From the NCBI RefSeq assembly GCF_014644455.1, contig NZ_BMKS01000015.1, forward strand, positions 1 through 64,000: DNA of 64,000 nucleotides, written 5' to 3'. This DNA is from Caldovatus sediminis. Lineage in GTDB: Bacteria; Pseudomonadota; Alphaproteobacteria; Acetobacterales; Acetobacteraceae. Shown piece by piece: positions 23,487 to 32,147 of the stretch (positions within the stretch are counted from its first letter, which is position 1; each line of letters opens with the position of its first letter). Made by a program: the position numbers and the translations under genes. The notes beneath the pieces were generated by a model. The model ran no database searches. It saw only the letters and a list, made by a program, of their open reading frames with translations, and was not told the DNA's origin.

Positions 23487-23860
23487 CAGAACGGCACCTC
23501 CGGCGTTCCGCTGGAGGCGGATGCGCGCATCGCGTCCTGGAAGGCGCCGACCGCCACCTCCGCCAGCGTCAGCACCTGCTGCTCCGAAAGCGCGTTCAGC
23601 GCCGTGGTCCAGCCGATCTCGGCCATGACCTCGGCCATGGCCCGCATGGCGGCGCGGAGGGCAGCGCGCTCGTGTTCGGTGAGGTCAACCATGGCGGTGG
23701 ACCGCCGCGCCAAGCGCACCCACCAGCCCTGGCAGGTGATGGAGCAGAAGGAGACCGAGGGCCGCGGCGGCCTCGACGATGTCGGGTCGAACCAGCCGAA
23801 GCCGCGCTCCGACCGCCGACAGGCGGCGCAGAGCGAGCGCGGCGCGGGCGCGAGGGGCAT
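23486..23860 (-). CDS. DUF6511-domain zinc-binding phage protein
   Basis: This 124-residue protein has an N-terminal CAAC pair, then RGFGWFDP, then a second cysteine pair CSITC, forming a likely zinc ribbon (about 11-45). A helical domain follows (MVDLTEHERAALRAAMRAM, then LTLAEVAVGAFQDAMRA). The pattern fits DUF6511, a family seen in alphaproteobacterial phages. An internal ATG at 23692 would give only the helical part, but the cysteines upstream argue for the longer form. Function unknown. Confidence 0.75.
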   Translation of the reverse strand: MPLAPAPRSLCAACRRSERGFGWFDPTSSRPPRPSVSFCSITCQGWWVRLARRSTAMVDLTEHERAALRAAMRAMAEVMAEIGWTTALNALSEQQVLTLAEVAVGAFQDAMRASASSGTPEVPF

Positions 23861-23875
23861 GGTCGTGCGCCGGGG

Positions 23876-25561
23876 TCATGCCGCCCTCCCCAGGCCGCCG
23901 GGAAACACCGCGGCCAGGATCTGCGGCCGGTGCCAGAGGAAGTTCAGCCGGCAGTTCGCTGCGTACTTCGACAGGCCGAAGTCCAGCGCCGGATCGGCGT
24001 CCCCGGCCTTGACCAGCAGCTCGCGCTGGCGCGGGCTGGCCGGGTGGTTCAGCCACAGCCGGCTCTTGGTGGCGGCGGCCCCGGTCTCGGCCTGGCGCAG
24101 GAAGTCGTCGGCCCCGGCCAGGACCTGCGCGCGCTCGCCGACGCCGAGGTGGCGCAGCCGCCCCTGGCGCAGCTTGCCGACCGCGTGCCAATGCTCGCCG
24201 TCGAAGAACACGCCGGCCCAGGCGTCGAAGCCGGAGGCGATCATGGCGTGGCCGTCGCCGTGCATGTCCCACCAGCGGAAGGGGGAGCGGTCGAGCAGGT
24301 CGATCTCGGTCAGCCCGAAGCACTGGAGCGGGCGCTTCTCGCGGAGCTTGCGCTCCCAGACGTGGCCGCAGAACGGGCAGGCGAGGGTGCCGAGCGGCAC
24401 CTCCGCCTCGCAGTCCGGGCAGGTCTTGTAGGGCGCCTGGCCCGGCCCGGCTTCCTCCTCCTCGGAGAGCATCCCGTCGTGCTCGATCGAGCCGTGGCGC
24501 TGCGCCGCGCCGGCGAAGTCGAGGACGACGCAGTCGGTCTTCACCACGCCGGGGAAGCGCTCCGGGTCCACCTTCCGCAGCCCCCGCCCGATCGCCTGGA
24601 TGAAGGTGCCGCGGTGGAGCATCGGGCGGAGGACGACGATGCAGCCAACCGGCTGGCTGTCGAAGCCCTCGGTCAGCACCATGCAGTTGGTGACCACCTG
24701 CACCTCGCCGCGGTCGAAGCGGGCGAGCAGCGCCGCGCGCTCCTTCGCCGGCATCTCGCCGGTCACCGTCTCGGCGGTGATCCCCGCGGCGCGGAAGGCG
24801 GCCGCGACCGCCTCGGCGTGGGCGACCGTGGCGCAGAAGGCGATGGTGCGGCGGTCGCCGGCGCGCTCGCGCCAGTGCTCGACCACCGCCTCGTTCACCA
24901 CCGCCCGGTTCAGCACCTTCGCGGCGGCGTCCATGTCGTACTCGCCGGCCGTGGCGCCCACCTGGTCCAGGTCGTCGGAGACGCCGACATCGATGGTGAA
25001 GGTGCGCGGCGGCACCAGGATCCCCTGGGCGATCAGCGCCGAGATCGGCAGGTGGAAGGCGATGTTCGAGAAGGTCTTCCGGAGGCTCCGCCCGTCGCCA
25101 CGCTCGGGCGTGGCCGAGAGGCCGAGCAGCTTGACCTTCGGGTTCGCGGCTCGCGCGTCGGCGATGATTGCCTGGTAGCTGTCGGCGGCCGCACGATGGC
25201 ACTCGTCGATGACGAGGTGCGAAACCTGCCCCATGCGGGCGCGCCGCGCGGAGCGGGCCAGCGTCTGCACGCTGCCGAACACGACCTGGCCGGACCAGTC
25301 GTCCCGCTCGGCCTTCACCACCGAGGCGGACAGCCCGGCGACCCGGCCGATGGTGGCGCGGTTCTGCTCGATCAGCTCGTCCGTGTGCTGCAGCACCAGG
25401 AAGCGGGAGGCGGGCTGCGCCGCCGCCTCCTCGCCGATGTAGAAGCCGGCGACGGCGGTCTTGCCGGCGCCGACCGGCAGGGCGACCAGCGTGTTGCCGT
25501 GCGCCGCGGTCTTGGCGCGGGCGGCGTCCACGGCCGCCCGCTGGTAGTCGCGCGGGATCAT
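23876..25561 (-). CDS. SF2 DEAD/DEAH-box helicase
   Basis: This 561-residue protein has Walker A GAGKT at 31-35, DEAH-type motif LVIDECHRA, motif III LLGLSATP, and motif VI QAIGRGLRK, so it is a complete SF2 helicase of the type III restriction/RecG-related group common in phages. After the helicase comes a zinc ribbon (CPDC and CPFCGH, about residues 360-385) and a C-terminal domain of about 150 residues. It probably unwinds recombination or replication intermediates. ATG 25561. Confidence 0.88.
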   Translation of the reverse strand: MIPRDYQRAAVDAARAKTAAHGNTLVALPVGAGKTAVAGFYIGEEAAAQPASRFLVLQHTDELIEQNRATIGRVAGLSASVVKAERDDWSGQVVFGSVQTLARSARRARMGQVSHLVIDECHRAAADSYQAIIADARAANPKVKLLGLSATPERGDGRSLRKTFSNIAFHLPISALIAQGILVPPRTFTIDVGVSDDLDQVGATAGEYDMDAAAKVLNRAVVNEAVVEHWRERAGDRRTIAFCATVAHAEAVAAAFRAAGITAETVTGEMPAKERAALLARFDRGEVQVVTNCMVLTEGFDSQPVGCIVVLRPMLHRGTFIQAIGRGLRKVDPERFPGVVKTDCVVLDFAGAAQRHGSIEHDGMLSEEEEAGPGQAPYKTCPDCEAEVPLGTLACPFCGHVWERKLREKRPLQCFGLTEIDLLDRSPFRWWDMHGDGHAMIASGFDAWAGVFFDGEHWHAVGKLRQGRLRHLGVGERAQVLAGADDFLRQAETGAAATKSRLWLNHPASPRQRELLVKAGDADPALDFGLSKYAANCRLNFLWHRPQILAAVFPGGLGRAA

Positions 25562-25576
25562 TCCCCTGCCTCCCGC

Positions 25577-26227
25577 TCAGCGCGCCCAGAAGGGCGCGTT
25601 GCCCGCCGCGGCGGGCGGCTGGGGGGGCTGGGCGGCCGCCCAGGGCGGCGCAGCGCCGCCGGTGCCCTGGGTCACGGGGCCGGGCGGCGTCGGCTGCGCC
25701 GCGACCGGCGCCCCGCCCATGAGCCGGGCGTAGTCCGCGTGCTCGGGCCCGATCGCCGCGGCGACGACGTTGCGTCCCTCGTCGCGCGGGTCCGCCTTGT
25801 CCTTCTCGACCCCGATGCGGGCGAGGAACTCCATCCCGTTCAGGTCGCCGTAGCCGCGGATGGTGCGCGCGGCGCGGGCGCGGTCGGAGGTGTCCTTCGA
25901 CGCGACGCCGCGCGCGCTCTCCAGGATGCCGCGGATCAGGGCGCGGCCGCGGTTGCCGTAGGGATCGTCGCTGCCCTGCGCGCCCTTCCCGCGGAGGCCG
26001 ATGCGCGTGTAGACGCGGCGCCGCGCGTGCGGGCCCTCCAGGATCACCGCCTCGGTGTTGAGGTACTGCGCGTCGCTGGTGCGGCTCTGGGTCACCCAGC
26101 CCTCCGGGCCGACGCCGCCGGGCCGGATGGTGAGGCGGACCCTCACCAGCGTGCCGGACGGGATCAGCTCGAAGGCGTTCTGCTGCGCCTCGGCGCCGTT
26201 GAAGTCGTGCGTGAAGCTGTCGGACAC
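25577..26227 (-). CDS. Probable phage single-stranded DNA-binding protein
   Basis: This 216-residue protein has an N-terminal beta-rich domain (FELIPSGTLVRVRLTIRP, then DAQYLNTEAVILEGPHARR) and a Pro/Gln/Ala-rich, disordered C-terminal third ending NAPFWAR. That plan, and its place beside the Sak4-like ATPase and helicase, suggest a phage ssDNA-binding or DUF669-like protein. There is no catalytic motif. Starts at GTG 26227. Confidence 0.6.
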   Translation of the reverse strand: MSDSFTHDFNGAEAQQNAFELIPSGTLVRVRLTIRPGGVGPEGWVTQSRTSDAQYLNTEAVILEGPHARRRVYTRIGLRGKGAQGSDDPYGNRGRALIRGILESARGVASKDTSDRARAARTIRGYGDLNGMEFLARIGVEKDKADPRDEGRNVVAAAIGPEHADYARLMGGAPVAAQPTPPGPVTQGTGGAAPPWAAAQPPQPPAAAGNAPFWAR

Positions 26228-26230
26228 CGC

Positions 26231-27133
26231 TCAGCTCTCCTGCGTCGTCGTGTCGGTGGTGGGGGCCGCGGGCAGGGCGACCTGGAACAGCGCCGTCGGA
26301 GGCGCCGCGGCCGGCCTGCGGATCTTCTCCATCAGCCGGCCGAGATGCGGCTCCTCGATCGTCGCGAGGCGGCCGCTGCGGTCCTTCGCCGGATAGCCGA
26401 AGGGGTTCAGCGTCGTGCAGACGAAGGCGCGGTAGGGCTCGCCCTTCTCGGTGCGCAGCTCGGCGAGCGTGATGAGCTCGTCGACCACGCCGGGCAGCTC
26501 GAGGCCGGTTTTGGTGCCCTCGACCTGCAGCGCGAAGAACGGCCGGTTGAAGTCGTCGAGCTTCTTGTCGAGGATCCCGACCAGCCAGACGTTCTTGTCC
26601 GGCACGTGCTGCAAGTGCGTGACCCAGGCGATCATCTCCTGGCCGAGCAGGCCGTAGGCGCCGCGCAGGTCGGGCTTGCCGCTGCGGTCCGAGACCGCCT
26701 GCGGCTGGCCCTTGCACCACTGCAGGCAGAGGCGCGACGCGACGGTGATCGAGTCCACGAAGATCGTCTGGTACTTCGCGAGCTGCGCGGGGCTGCCGAA
26801 GGCCTCGCAGACCCGGGCGTAGTGACCGGCGCCGTAGGGCTGGTCGTCCCGCATCGCCGGGTTCGGGCCGCCGATCCAGCAGGCGAGGTCGCGGGCGAGA
26901 TCCCAGTCCCGCACGCGGACCTCGTCGCCGGGCCAGCCGGCGACCGCGAGCTCGCCTGCCTCGAGATTCACGAAGAGCGTCGCCGCGGGGTCGAGCGACC
27001 AGAGCTGGCTGGTCTTGCCGATGCCGGAGGCGCCGGCGAGGACGCCCTTGATGCCGCGCCGCTCCGCCATGCGCTCGTCGGCGCCGATGATGCGCAGCCG
27101 GCCCGGCTGTGTCTGGGTGAAGGGGGCGCTCAC
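26231..27133 (-). CDS. Sak4-like RecA-fold ATPase (phage recombinase)
   Basis: This 300-residue AAA/RecA-core protein has Walker A GASGIGKT at 34-41, Walker B TIFVDSIT, and the strand VWLVGILDKK. Proteins of this kind (AAA_24/Sak4) act in phage single-strand annealing and strand exchange with their SSB. The flanking ssDNA-binding-like protein and the Cas4-like nuclease support this. GTG start 27133 overlaps the preceding stop (GTGA). Confidence 0.8.
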   Translation of the reverse strand: MSAPFTQTQPGRLRIIGADERMAERRGIKGVLAGASGIGKTSQLWSLDPAATLFVNLEAGELAVAGWPGDEVRVRDWDLARDLACWIGGPNPAMRDDQPYGAGHYARVCEAFGSPAQLAKYQTIFVDSITVASRLCLQWCKGQPQAVSDRSGKPDLRGAYGLLGQEMIAWVTHLQHVPDKNVWLVGILDKKLDDFNRPFFALQVEGTKTGLELPGVVDELITLAELRTEKGEPYRAFVCTTLNPFGYPAKDRSGRLATIEEPHLGRLMEKIRRPAAAPPTALFQVALPAAPTTDTTTQES

Positions 27134-27432
27134 TTGCGGCGCTCCGCGAAGCGGACGGCGGCCTCCACGGCGAGGTCCGCGCCGCGCGCGCCGGCACGCC
27201 GGGCGCGGTCGTGCAGCTGCTTGAGGGCGGTGACGCGGCGGTAGATCGTATCCGCCTCGTCGCCGAGCGCCTGGATGGCGAAGGCGACGTCATCCACCGT
27301 CGCATCGGTGACCGCCTTGCTGACCGGCTGGCCGTACTCGCCGAGCTCGCCGGTGCGGAAGCTGTCCGGCAGCTCGGCCAGCGCGTAGGAGGACTCGCGG
27401 AGCCGCTGCAGCGGCGTGGTGGTCTTGAACAT
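27130..27432 (-). CDS. Small phage protein of unknown function
   Basis: This 100-residue helical protein (MFKTTTPLQRLRESSYALAE) is common in composition to early genes preceding Sak4 ATPases, but I do not recognise a family. The C-terminal part (ALKQLHDRARRAGARGADLA) is basic and amphipathic. It is the first gene of the coupled recombination block and overlaps the next gene by 4 nt. Confidence 0.7.
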   Translation of the reverse strand: MFKTTTPLQRLRESSYALAELPDSFRTGELGEYGQPVSKAVTDATVDDVAFAIQALGDEADTIYRRVTALKQLHDRARRAGARGADLAVEAAVRFAERRK

Positions 27433-27555
27433 GGAAGCGTGACTCCTTCGTCGTCGCGCTCCTGTTCCGTCGATCTAGGCGCTGCCGGGCCCCGACGCGG
27501 CGGAGCTGACCGTCCTGGTGTTTCCGCCTCGCGGCGGTGTTGCATTCCCAGGAAG

Positions 27556-27575
27556 ACCCGGCAGGAAAGCCGGGT
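27556..27575 (-). terminator. Hairpin between HTH gene and recombination block
   Basis: An inverted repeat ACCCGGC/GCCGGGT with a six-base loop lies a few bases past the end of the HTH gene in its direction of transcription. There is no clear T-run after it, so it may be an attenuator or a weak terminator rather than a full rho-independent terminator. Confidence 0.3.
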
Positions 27576-27579
27576 GCGG

Positions 27580-27792
27580 TCAGGCGGCGGGACGATGCTC
27601 CCTGGTGCTGCCGCTGATGGTGCGGACCTGCGCCGCCTCGAATGCCTCGATGTCCTCGATGCGATAGGCGACGCGGCCGCCGATCTTCAGGAAGCGCGGT
27701 CCCTGGCCGAGCCAGCGCCAGCGCTCCAGCGTGCGCGGGCTGACGTTCCAGCGGCGGGCCAGATCGGCCTGGTGCAGGTGCCTGACGGACAT
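27580..27792 (-). CDS. AlpA/excisionase-type helix-turn-helix protein
   Basis: This 70-residue protein has the HTH_17/MerR-like plan DLARRWNVSPRTLERWRWLG followed by the wing FLKIGGRVAYRIEDIEAFEA. Such small proteins act as excisionases or early activators in prophages and islands. I start at ATG 27792, which has GAGGGAAG nearby; longer in-frame starts would add an unconserved leader. It lies at the head of the early block, near the recombinase cassette. Confidence 0.8.
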   Translation of the reverse strand: MSVRHLHQADLARRWNVSPRTLERWRWLGQGPRFLKIGGRVAYRIEDIEAFEAAQVRTISGSTREHRPAA

Positions 27793-27884
27793 GGCGACTT
27801 CCCTCGAACAACTGCGGGGAAGGTCGCGCCGGTGGAGGCAGAAAACGGAGCCGGCGATCGGCAGAAGAACCGGCAGAAATTCGG

Positions 27885-28817
27885 TTAGGGCTCGAACCCC
27901 CAGAGGCCGCCCTTGCTCTTCAAGAAGGGCGCAAGTCGTGTCCACTTCGCCTTGCCGAAGAAGGTCTGCAGGCTGTGGTGGTGGGTCAGGTCGCGTGCGC
28001 GGAGCCGGGTGCCGGCGTAGAAGGCGTCGACCAGCTTCCCGATGGCCTCCTTTTGCGCCTCGCTTCGGAACAGGATCGGGTCACCGCCGTTGATCGAGAG
28101 CCTGGTGCCGTCGGGTGACAGGACCAACGGTCCCGCCGCAACGGGCGGCACGCCGCTGAGCCGGGCGTCCAGGATGTCGGGACTGACGGCGAGGCCGTCC
28201 GGCGCGGCCAGCACGTCGCGCAACGCCACCACGACCGCGCCCGGGACGGCGATGTCGCGCACGCGGGCCGGCCGCGCGCTCGTGAGGACGACACGCGGGC
28301 GCGTGTGGGGCCGGGCTCGCGCAGCGTCGGCGACCTGGCGCTGGACGGCGGGATCGGAAAGCCGGCGCGCGAACCAGAGCGGGACCCGGGCCGGGCGCCT
28401 GCCGACGCGCGCCTCGCCGATCTCCCACAGCAGGCCGTCGACCAGGACGGACGATGGGCGGCCGCGCGGCAGACCGAGGCCGGAGGCGACGGCGGCCAGC
28501 ACCGCGGCCATGTCCACGCGGCGCCGCACCAGGCGCTCCCCGGGGACGGCGACCGGCCCCACGGCGGGGCTGAAGTAGGCGAGCCCGCCGGCCCGCTCCG
28601 ACCAGGCCAGGGACACCGGCACGTCGTCGTGGTCGGCGAGGGACGCCGTGACCGCCTCGTGGTCGTGCGGCACGAGCAGGCCGGCCGCCGCCAGCAGCGC
28701 CGTCGGCCCGGGCCGCAGCTCCGCCGCGGCGCCGGACAGCCGCGTCTCGCGGAGCTCCAGGATCTCCAGGAGGAACTCGACCGCCTCTGCGTCGAGGGAC
28801 GGCCGGCCGTCAGACAT
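27885..28817 (-). CDS. Conserved protein of unknown function, last gene of the Xre/ImmA module
   Basis: This 310-residue protein (MSDGRPSLDAEAVEFLLEIL) has no membrane segment or catalytic motif that I can name. It is built of short helices and strands, with a His-rich turn near the end (DLTHHHSLQTFFGKAKWTRL) and the C-terminus KSKGGLWGFEP, which looks like a conserved functional patch. Its ATG overlaps the preceding gene by 8 nt, so the two products are probably made together. As part of a set with a repressor and an ImmA-type protease, it could be an effector, sensor or antirepressor target. Confidence 0.75.
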   Translation of the reverse strand: MSDGRPSLDAEAVEFLLEILELRETRLSGAAAELRPGPTALLAAAGLLVPHDHEAVTASLADHDDVPVSLAWSERAGGLAYFSPAVGPVAVPGERLVRRRVDMAAVLAAVASGLGLPRGRPSSVLVDGLLWEIGEARVGRRPARVPLWFARRLSDPAVQRQVADAARARPHTRPRVVLTSARPARVRDIAVPGAVVVALRDVLAAPDGLAVSPDILDARLSGVPPVAAGPLVLSPDGTRLSINGGDPILFRSEAQKEAIGKLVDAFYAGTRLRARDLTHHHSLQTFFGKAKWTRLAPFLKSKGGLWGFEP

Positions 28818-29976
28818 CGCGCAGCAGCCGCCAGCGCCGCAGGTACTTCTCGCCGATGAGCCGCTCCCGCTCCGTACGGTCCTTGAGGTCGCAGCCCTTC
28901 GGCATGGAGATCGTGACCGGCAGGGTGCGGCCGCCGCGCACCCCCGGCACCGCGCGGAACCTGATGGTGAAGCGCACCTTGGTGAGCATGTAGCCCTCGA
29001 TGCCGTGCTCCTGGTCCCGCAGCCGGGCCTCGGCGACCTGCCAGATGCTCGCCTCGGCGTCGCGCATGCACTCCAGGGTGATGCGCTCGCCCTGGGTGTC
29101 GTAGGGCATGAGCCGCATCAGGGTGACTCGCACCGACTCGATGTTGTCCTCGGGGTCGGTCGGGAAGTCGAAGGGCCGCCGCAGGTGGTCCAGCGTGTAG
29201 TGGCGGATCGGCAGCCGCTCGCCCGGGAAGGTGGCATCCAGCAGATGCTCGGCGAACAGCCGGACGAGCTCCTCGCGGGTCTCGCGGGCCGCGGCCACCA
29301 CCTCGATCGCGCCGGTCGCCGGCTCGTAGGTCAGGGCCGCCTCGATGACGGGCCTGCGGGCGCGGCGCGCGAGACTGCCGTCCACGAACTCGAGCACGTC
29401 GCCGGCGCGCCCCTCGCGGTAGACGGCGGCCTGGACCAGCGCCGCGCCGGCGCCCTCCAGGGCCGGCCGGGAGCGGTCGCAGATCTCCACCTCGACGTTG
29501 GGGCTGCCGAAGCGCTCGGCGACGGCGCGCCGGAAGGCGGCGACGGCCTCGCCGTCGCGCGCGACGGCGAGGCCCGGCTGCCCGGCGAAGCCGTCCCACA
29601 TCCGGCCGTAGCGCTTCTCGTCGGCGTAGCGGACCTCCTCGGCGTGGCGGAAGGCCTCCGGCTGATTGATGAACACCCACAGCGCCCGGGCGTGGCCGTT
29701 CTCCATCCCGTCGAGCAGGTCGTGGCGGGCGCAGACCGCGTAGAGCGCCGCCTGGCCGGGCTCGTCGGCCATGGCGCCCACCCGCTCGGCGTCGTTCATC
29801 AGGCGCAGCCGATCGGCCTCGTCCATGGCGTCGACCGCGCGGAGGAGCGGCGCCGCGACCGCGCTGGCCGGACCCTCCCAGGGGACCTCCTCCGGCAGGG
29901 GGGCGGTGAGGGTGGTGAAGTAGGTGCGCAGCGACGTCGGCGGGGTGCTGCGGATGAAGCTCGCCACGGTGAGCAT
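28810..29976 (-). CDS. Conserved protein of unknown function, third gene of the Xre/ImmA module
   Basis: This 388-residue protein begins MLTVASFIRSTPPTSLRTYF. Distinct stretches include DEPGQAALYAVCARHDLLDG, EVRYADEKRYGRMWDGF, FDFPTDPEDNIESVRVTLMR and, at the end, MPKGCDLKDRTERERLIGEK. I recall similar proteins as conserved hypotheticals in alphaproteobacterial islands, without an assigned function. No Walker, HExxH or nuclease motif is visible. It follows the metalloprotease gene after a 119-nt gap that holds two inverted repeats, suggesting its own operator. It overlaps the last gene by 8 nt. Confidence 0.75.
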   Translation of the reverse strand: MLTVASFIRSTPPTSLRTYFTTLTAPLPEEVPWEGPASAVAAPLLRAVDAMDEADRLRLMNDAERVGAMADEPGQAALYAVCARHDLLDGMENGHARALWVFINQPEAFRHAEEVRYADEKRYGRMWDGFAGQPGLAVARDGEAVAAFRRAVAERFGSPNVEVEICDRSRPALEGAGAALVQAAVYREGRAGDVLEFVDGSLARRARRPVIEAALTYEPATGAIEVVAAARETREELVRLFAEHLLDATFPGERLPIRHYTLDHLRRPFDFPTDPEDNIESVRVTLMRLMPYDTQGERITLECMRDAEASIWQVAEARLRDQEHGIEGYMLTKVRFTIRFRAVPGVRGGRTLPVTISMPKGCDLKDRTERERLIGEKYLRRWRLLRDV

Positions 29977-29990
29977 GCTCGGACTCCGAT

Positions 29991-30024
29991 GAGCGAATCG
30001 CGCGGACCATACGGCGATCCGCTC
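29991..30024. promoter_or_regulatory. Inverted repeat upstream of the 388-residue protein gene (candidate operator)
   Basis: GAGCGAATCGC (29991-30001) and GCGATCCGCTC (30014-30024) are inverted copies matching at 10 of 11 positions, separated by 12 bases and centred about 31 bp before the start codon at 29976. This is the size and spacing of a dimeric HTH-repressor site. The Xre protein encoded two genes upstream is the obvious candidate. Confidence 0.45.
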
Positions 30025-30065
30025 ATTGCCGTAGCAACAGCACGGCGACGAAATCAATCGCAAAT

Positions 30066-30083
30066 CTACGCCGAGTGGCGTAG
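30066..30083. promoter_or_regulatory. Perfect 7-bp hairpin after the metalloprotease gene
   Basis: CTACGCC and GGCGTAG flank a four-base loop 13-30 nt past the ImmA-type stop codon (30096), followed on the minus strand by AT-rich sequence (ATTTGCGATTGATTT). It may terminate part of the upstream transcript or be a second operator. Confidence 0.35.
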
Positions 30084-30095
30084 CAGGGTCGGCGC

Positions 30096-30815
30096 TCAGC
30101 CGAACAGCGTGGGCGCCCGGCGCTCCGTGGTCAGGAAATCCAGCTTGAGGAGGCGGATCCGCGCCGCGTCCGGGGAGACCCGGAAGGCCTCGACCACCCG
30201 CCCGACCATCTCCGCCGCGAGCGGCGACTCGGCGTGCACGGCGGCGTGGATGCCGCGGGGGACGCAGAGCTCCGCCACCAGCCGGCCGAGGACGGAGCGC
30301 GGCATGAGGATGGCGCCGCTGACGTAGCCCGCCTGCCACTCCATCCAGTCCACCTCGCGGGCCCCCAGGATGGAGTCCCGCTTGCAGATCGCCTTCGTCT
30401 CCGGGTCGGCGCGGTCGAACAGGCCGCCGCGGGAGAACCGCTCGGCCCAGAGGGCGCGATGGAACTGGGCGTGGCCGAGCTCGTGGGCCAGCGTCGTCCG
30501 CAGCCGATTCTCACGCCGCGGGTCCGAGGACAGGCGCTCGGACACCGCCACGGCCGGCAGCTCGTCCGGGAAGAACTCGGTCATGCCCTCGACGTCGCCG
30601 CCGTGGGCGGACAGGTCGGCGTAGAGGTCGAGGCTGGAGGTGTACCGCTCCACCAGCACCGTGAGGTCATCGGTGGAGATCGGGTACCGCGCCTCGCCGT
30701 ACCGGCCGCGGAGGAAGGTGCCGACGATCGCCTCGCACTCCCGGTCGAGCTCCTCCTGGCCGAAGTGGGGGCGCCGGCCGAATCGGCCGGATCTGTCGGG
30801 CACCCAAGCCACCAT
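30096..30815 (-). CDS. ImmA/IrrE-family metallo-endopeptidase
   Basis: This 239-residue protein has zinc motif HELGH at 111-115 (AHELGHAQFHR) and a downstream acidic helix DWMEWQAGYVSGAILMP that supplies the third ligand, as in ImmA of ICEBs1 and IrrE/DdrO-type proteases. Known relatives cleave a partner Xre repressor when triggered, which induces the mobile element or stress genes. The adjacent Xre gene (12-nt gap) is the likely substrate. The C-terminal part (VVEAFRVSPDAARIRLLKLD) fits the family. ATG 30815. Confidence 0.9.
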   Translation of the reverse strand: MVAWVPDRSGRFGRRPHFGQEELDRECEAIVGTFLRGRYGEARYPISTDDLTVLVERYTSSLDLYADLSAHGGDVEGMTEFFPDELPAVAVSERLSSDPRRENRLRTTLAHELGHAQFHRALWAERFSRGGLFDRADPETKAICKRDSILGAREVDWMEWQAGYVSGAILMPRSVLGRLVAELCVPRGIHAAVHAESPLAAEMVGRVVEAFRVSPDAARIRLLKLDFLTTERRAPTLFG

Positions 30816-30826
30816 GCGCCACCCCC

Positions 30827-31153
30827 TCAGTTCGACACGCTCTTCCGGAAGTTCCGAAACGCCGCGGCGACCTTATCAGGATCGCGCGCCTTCAGCCGCA
30901 CCTCGTCGGGGATCTTGCCGGCCAGCACGAAGAGGTAGTTCTCGTCGACGCCCAGGGCCCTCGCGAACTGGCGGATCAGGTGGTCAGAGCTCGGGCTGCG
31001 CCGGTCGTGCTCGATGTCGTTCAGGTACTGGGGCGAGATCGGTCCGGAGCCGTCGTCCTTCAGCACGGACGCCGCCAGGTCCTTCTGGCTGATGCCCTTC
31101 TCCTTGCGGGCCGCCACGATGGCCTTGCCCAGCGTCGTCGCCCGCGATGTCAT
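30827..31153 (-). CDS. Xre-family transcriptional regulator (ImmR-like repressor)
   Basis: This 108-residue protein carries an HTH_3 domain (residues about 8-70): GKAIVAARKEKGISQKDLAA, ISPQYLNDIEHDRRSPSSDH, IRQFARALGVDENYLFVLAG. The short C-terminal tail lacks a peptidase, so it would depend on the neighbouring protease for inactivation. It is the first gene of a four-gene minus-strand module and diverges from the recombinase cassette, with about 257 bp between the two starts, an arrangement that lets one repressor control both directions. Confidence 0.9.
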   Translation of the reverse strand: MTSRATTLGKAIVAARKEKGISQKDLAASVLKDDGSGPISPQYLNDIEHDRRSPSSDHLIRQFARALGVDENYLFVLAGKIPDEVRLKARDPDKVAAAFRNFRKSVSN

Positions 31154-31410
31154 CGCGCGTCCATCCCGCGGCTTCCCATCCTACGGTGCTTCGCGGATTG
31201 ACGTATCTTGGCTGGCGGCTCCGGGGTCAAGCAGGGATTCGGAACCCGCCGGGAGGCGATGGCCGCGACTCGGGCTGCCGGCCCGGGAGCGGGGCGGGCG
31301 GCGGGTGCGAGGGAGGCTGCGCACGGCTGCCTTCTTCTTCGCTGTGGTTCGCTAAGCGATTGTTTTGGCTGTCCAAATTGGCCGGTCGGGGTGATCTTGG
31401 GCGCGAACCG

Positions 31411-31631
31411 ATGATCCCGAGCCCCTCACCCCACTCCGCCGCCCTGCAGCACCTCCCGCCGCACCTCCGCGAGGTCTGCGCCCTCCTGGCCGCCGGCCTG
31501 CTGCGGCTGCGCAGCCGCGCCGCCGAGGAACTGGCGCGCGACGCCGCCGAGGCCCGGGACCGGGGAGAGGTTCGCCTACACTCCGCGCCCTGGCAGCGCC
31601 GTCATGCCAACCCGACTCGTCGGAGACAGGC

Positions 31632-31635
<4 letters not shown>
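31411..31635 (+). CDS. Small recombinase-cassette protein
   Basis: This 74-residue protein (MIPSPSPHSAALQHLPPHLR) is helical and Arg/Ala-rich, with a characteristic C-terminus RLHSAPWQRRHANPTRRRQA. I recall that small proteins ending in a similar ANPTR motif precede DUF2924 genes in alphaproteobacterial recombinase cassettes. Its stop overlaps the DUF2924 start as ATGA. Function unknown. Confidence 0.7.

Positions 31636-32143
<508 letters not shown>

Positions 32144-32147
<4 letters not shown>

Noticed and set aside
23672-27244. A plus-strand frame of 1190 codons opposite the helicase and recombination genes
   Set aside because: Its translation is Arg/Gly/Ala/His-rich without any motif, while the minus strand carries complete helicase and ATPase motifs. 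Long empty frames are expected opposite real genes at this GC content.
1-27432. Gene transfer agent instead of a prophage
   Set aside because: A GpA-type terminase, replication genes, lysis cassette and repressor module are prophage traits; alphaproteobacterial gene transfer agents lack the replication and GpA-type genes.
31208-31414. A 68-codon plus-strand frame in the divergent region between the Xre gene and the recombinase cassette
   Set aside because: No ribosome site, Gly/Ala/Arg-rich translation and overlap with the likely promoter region.
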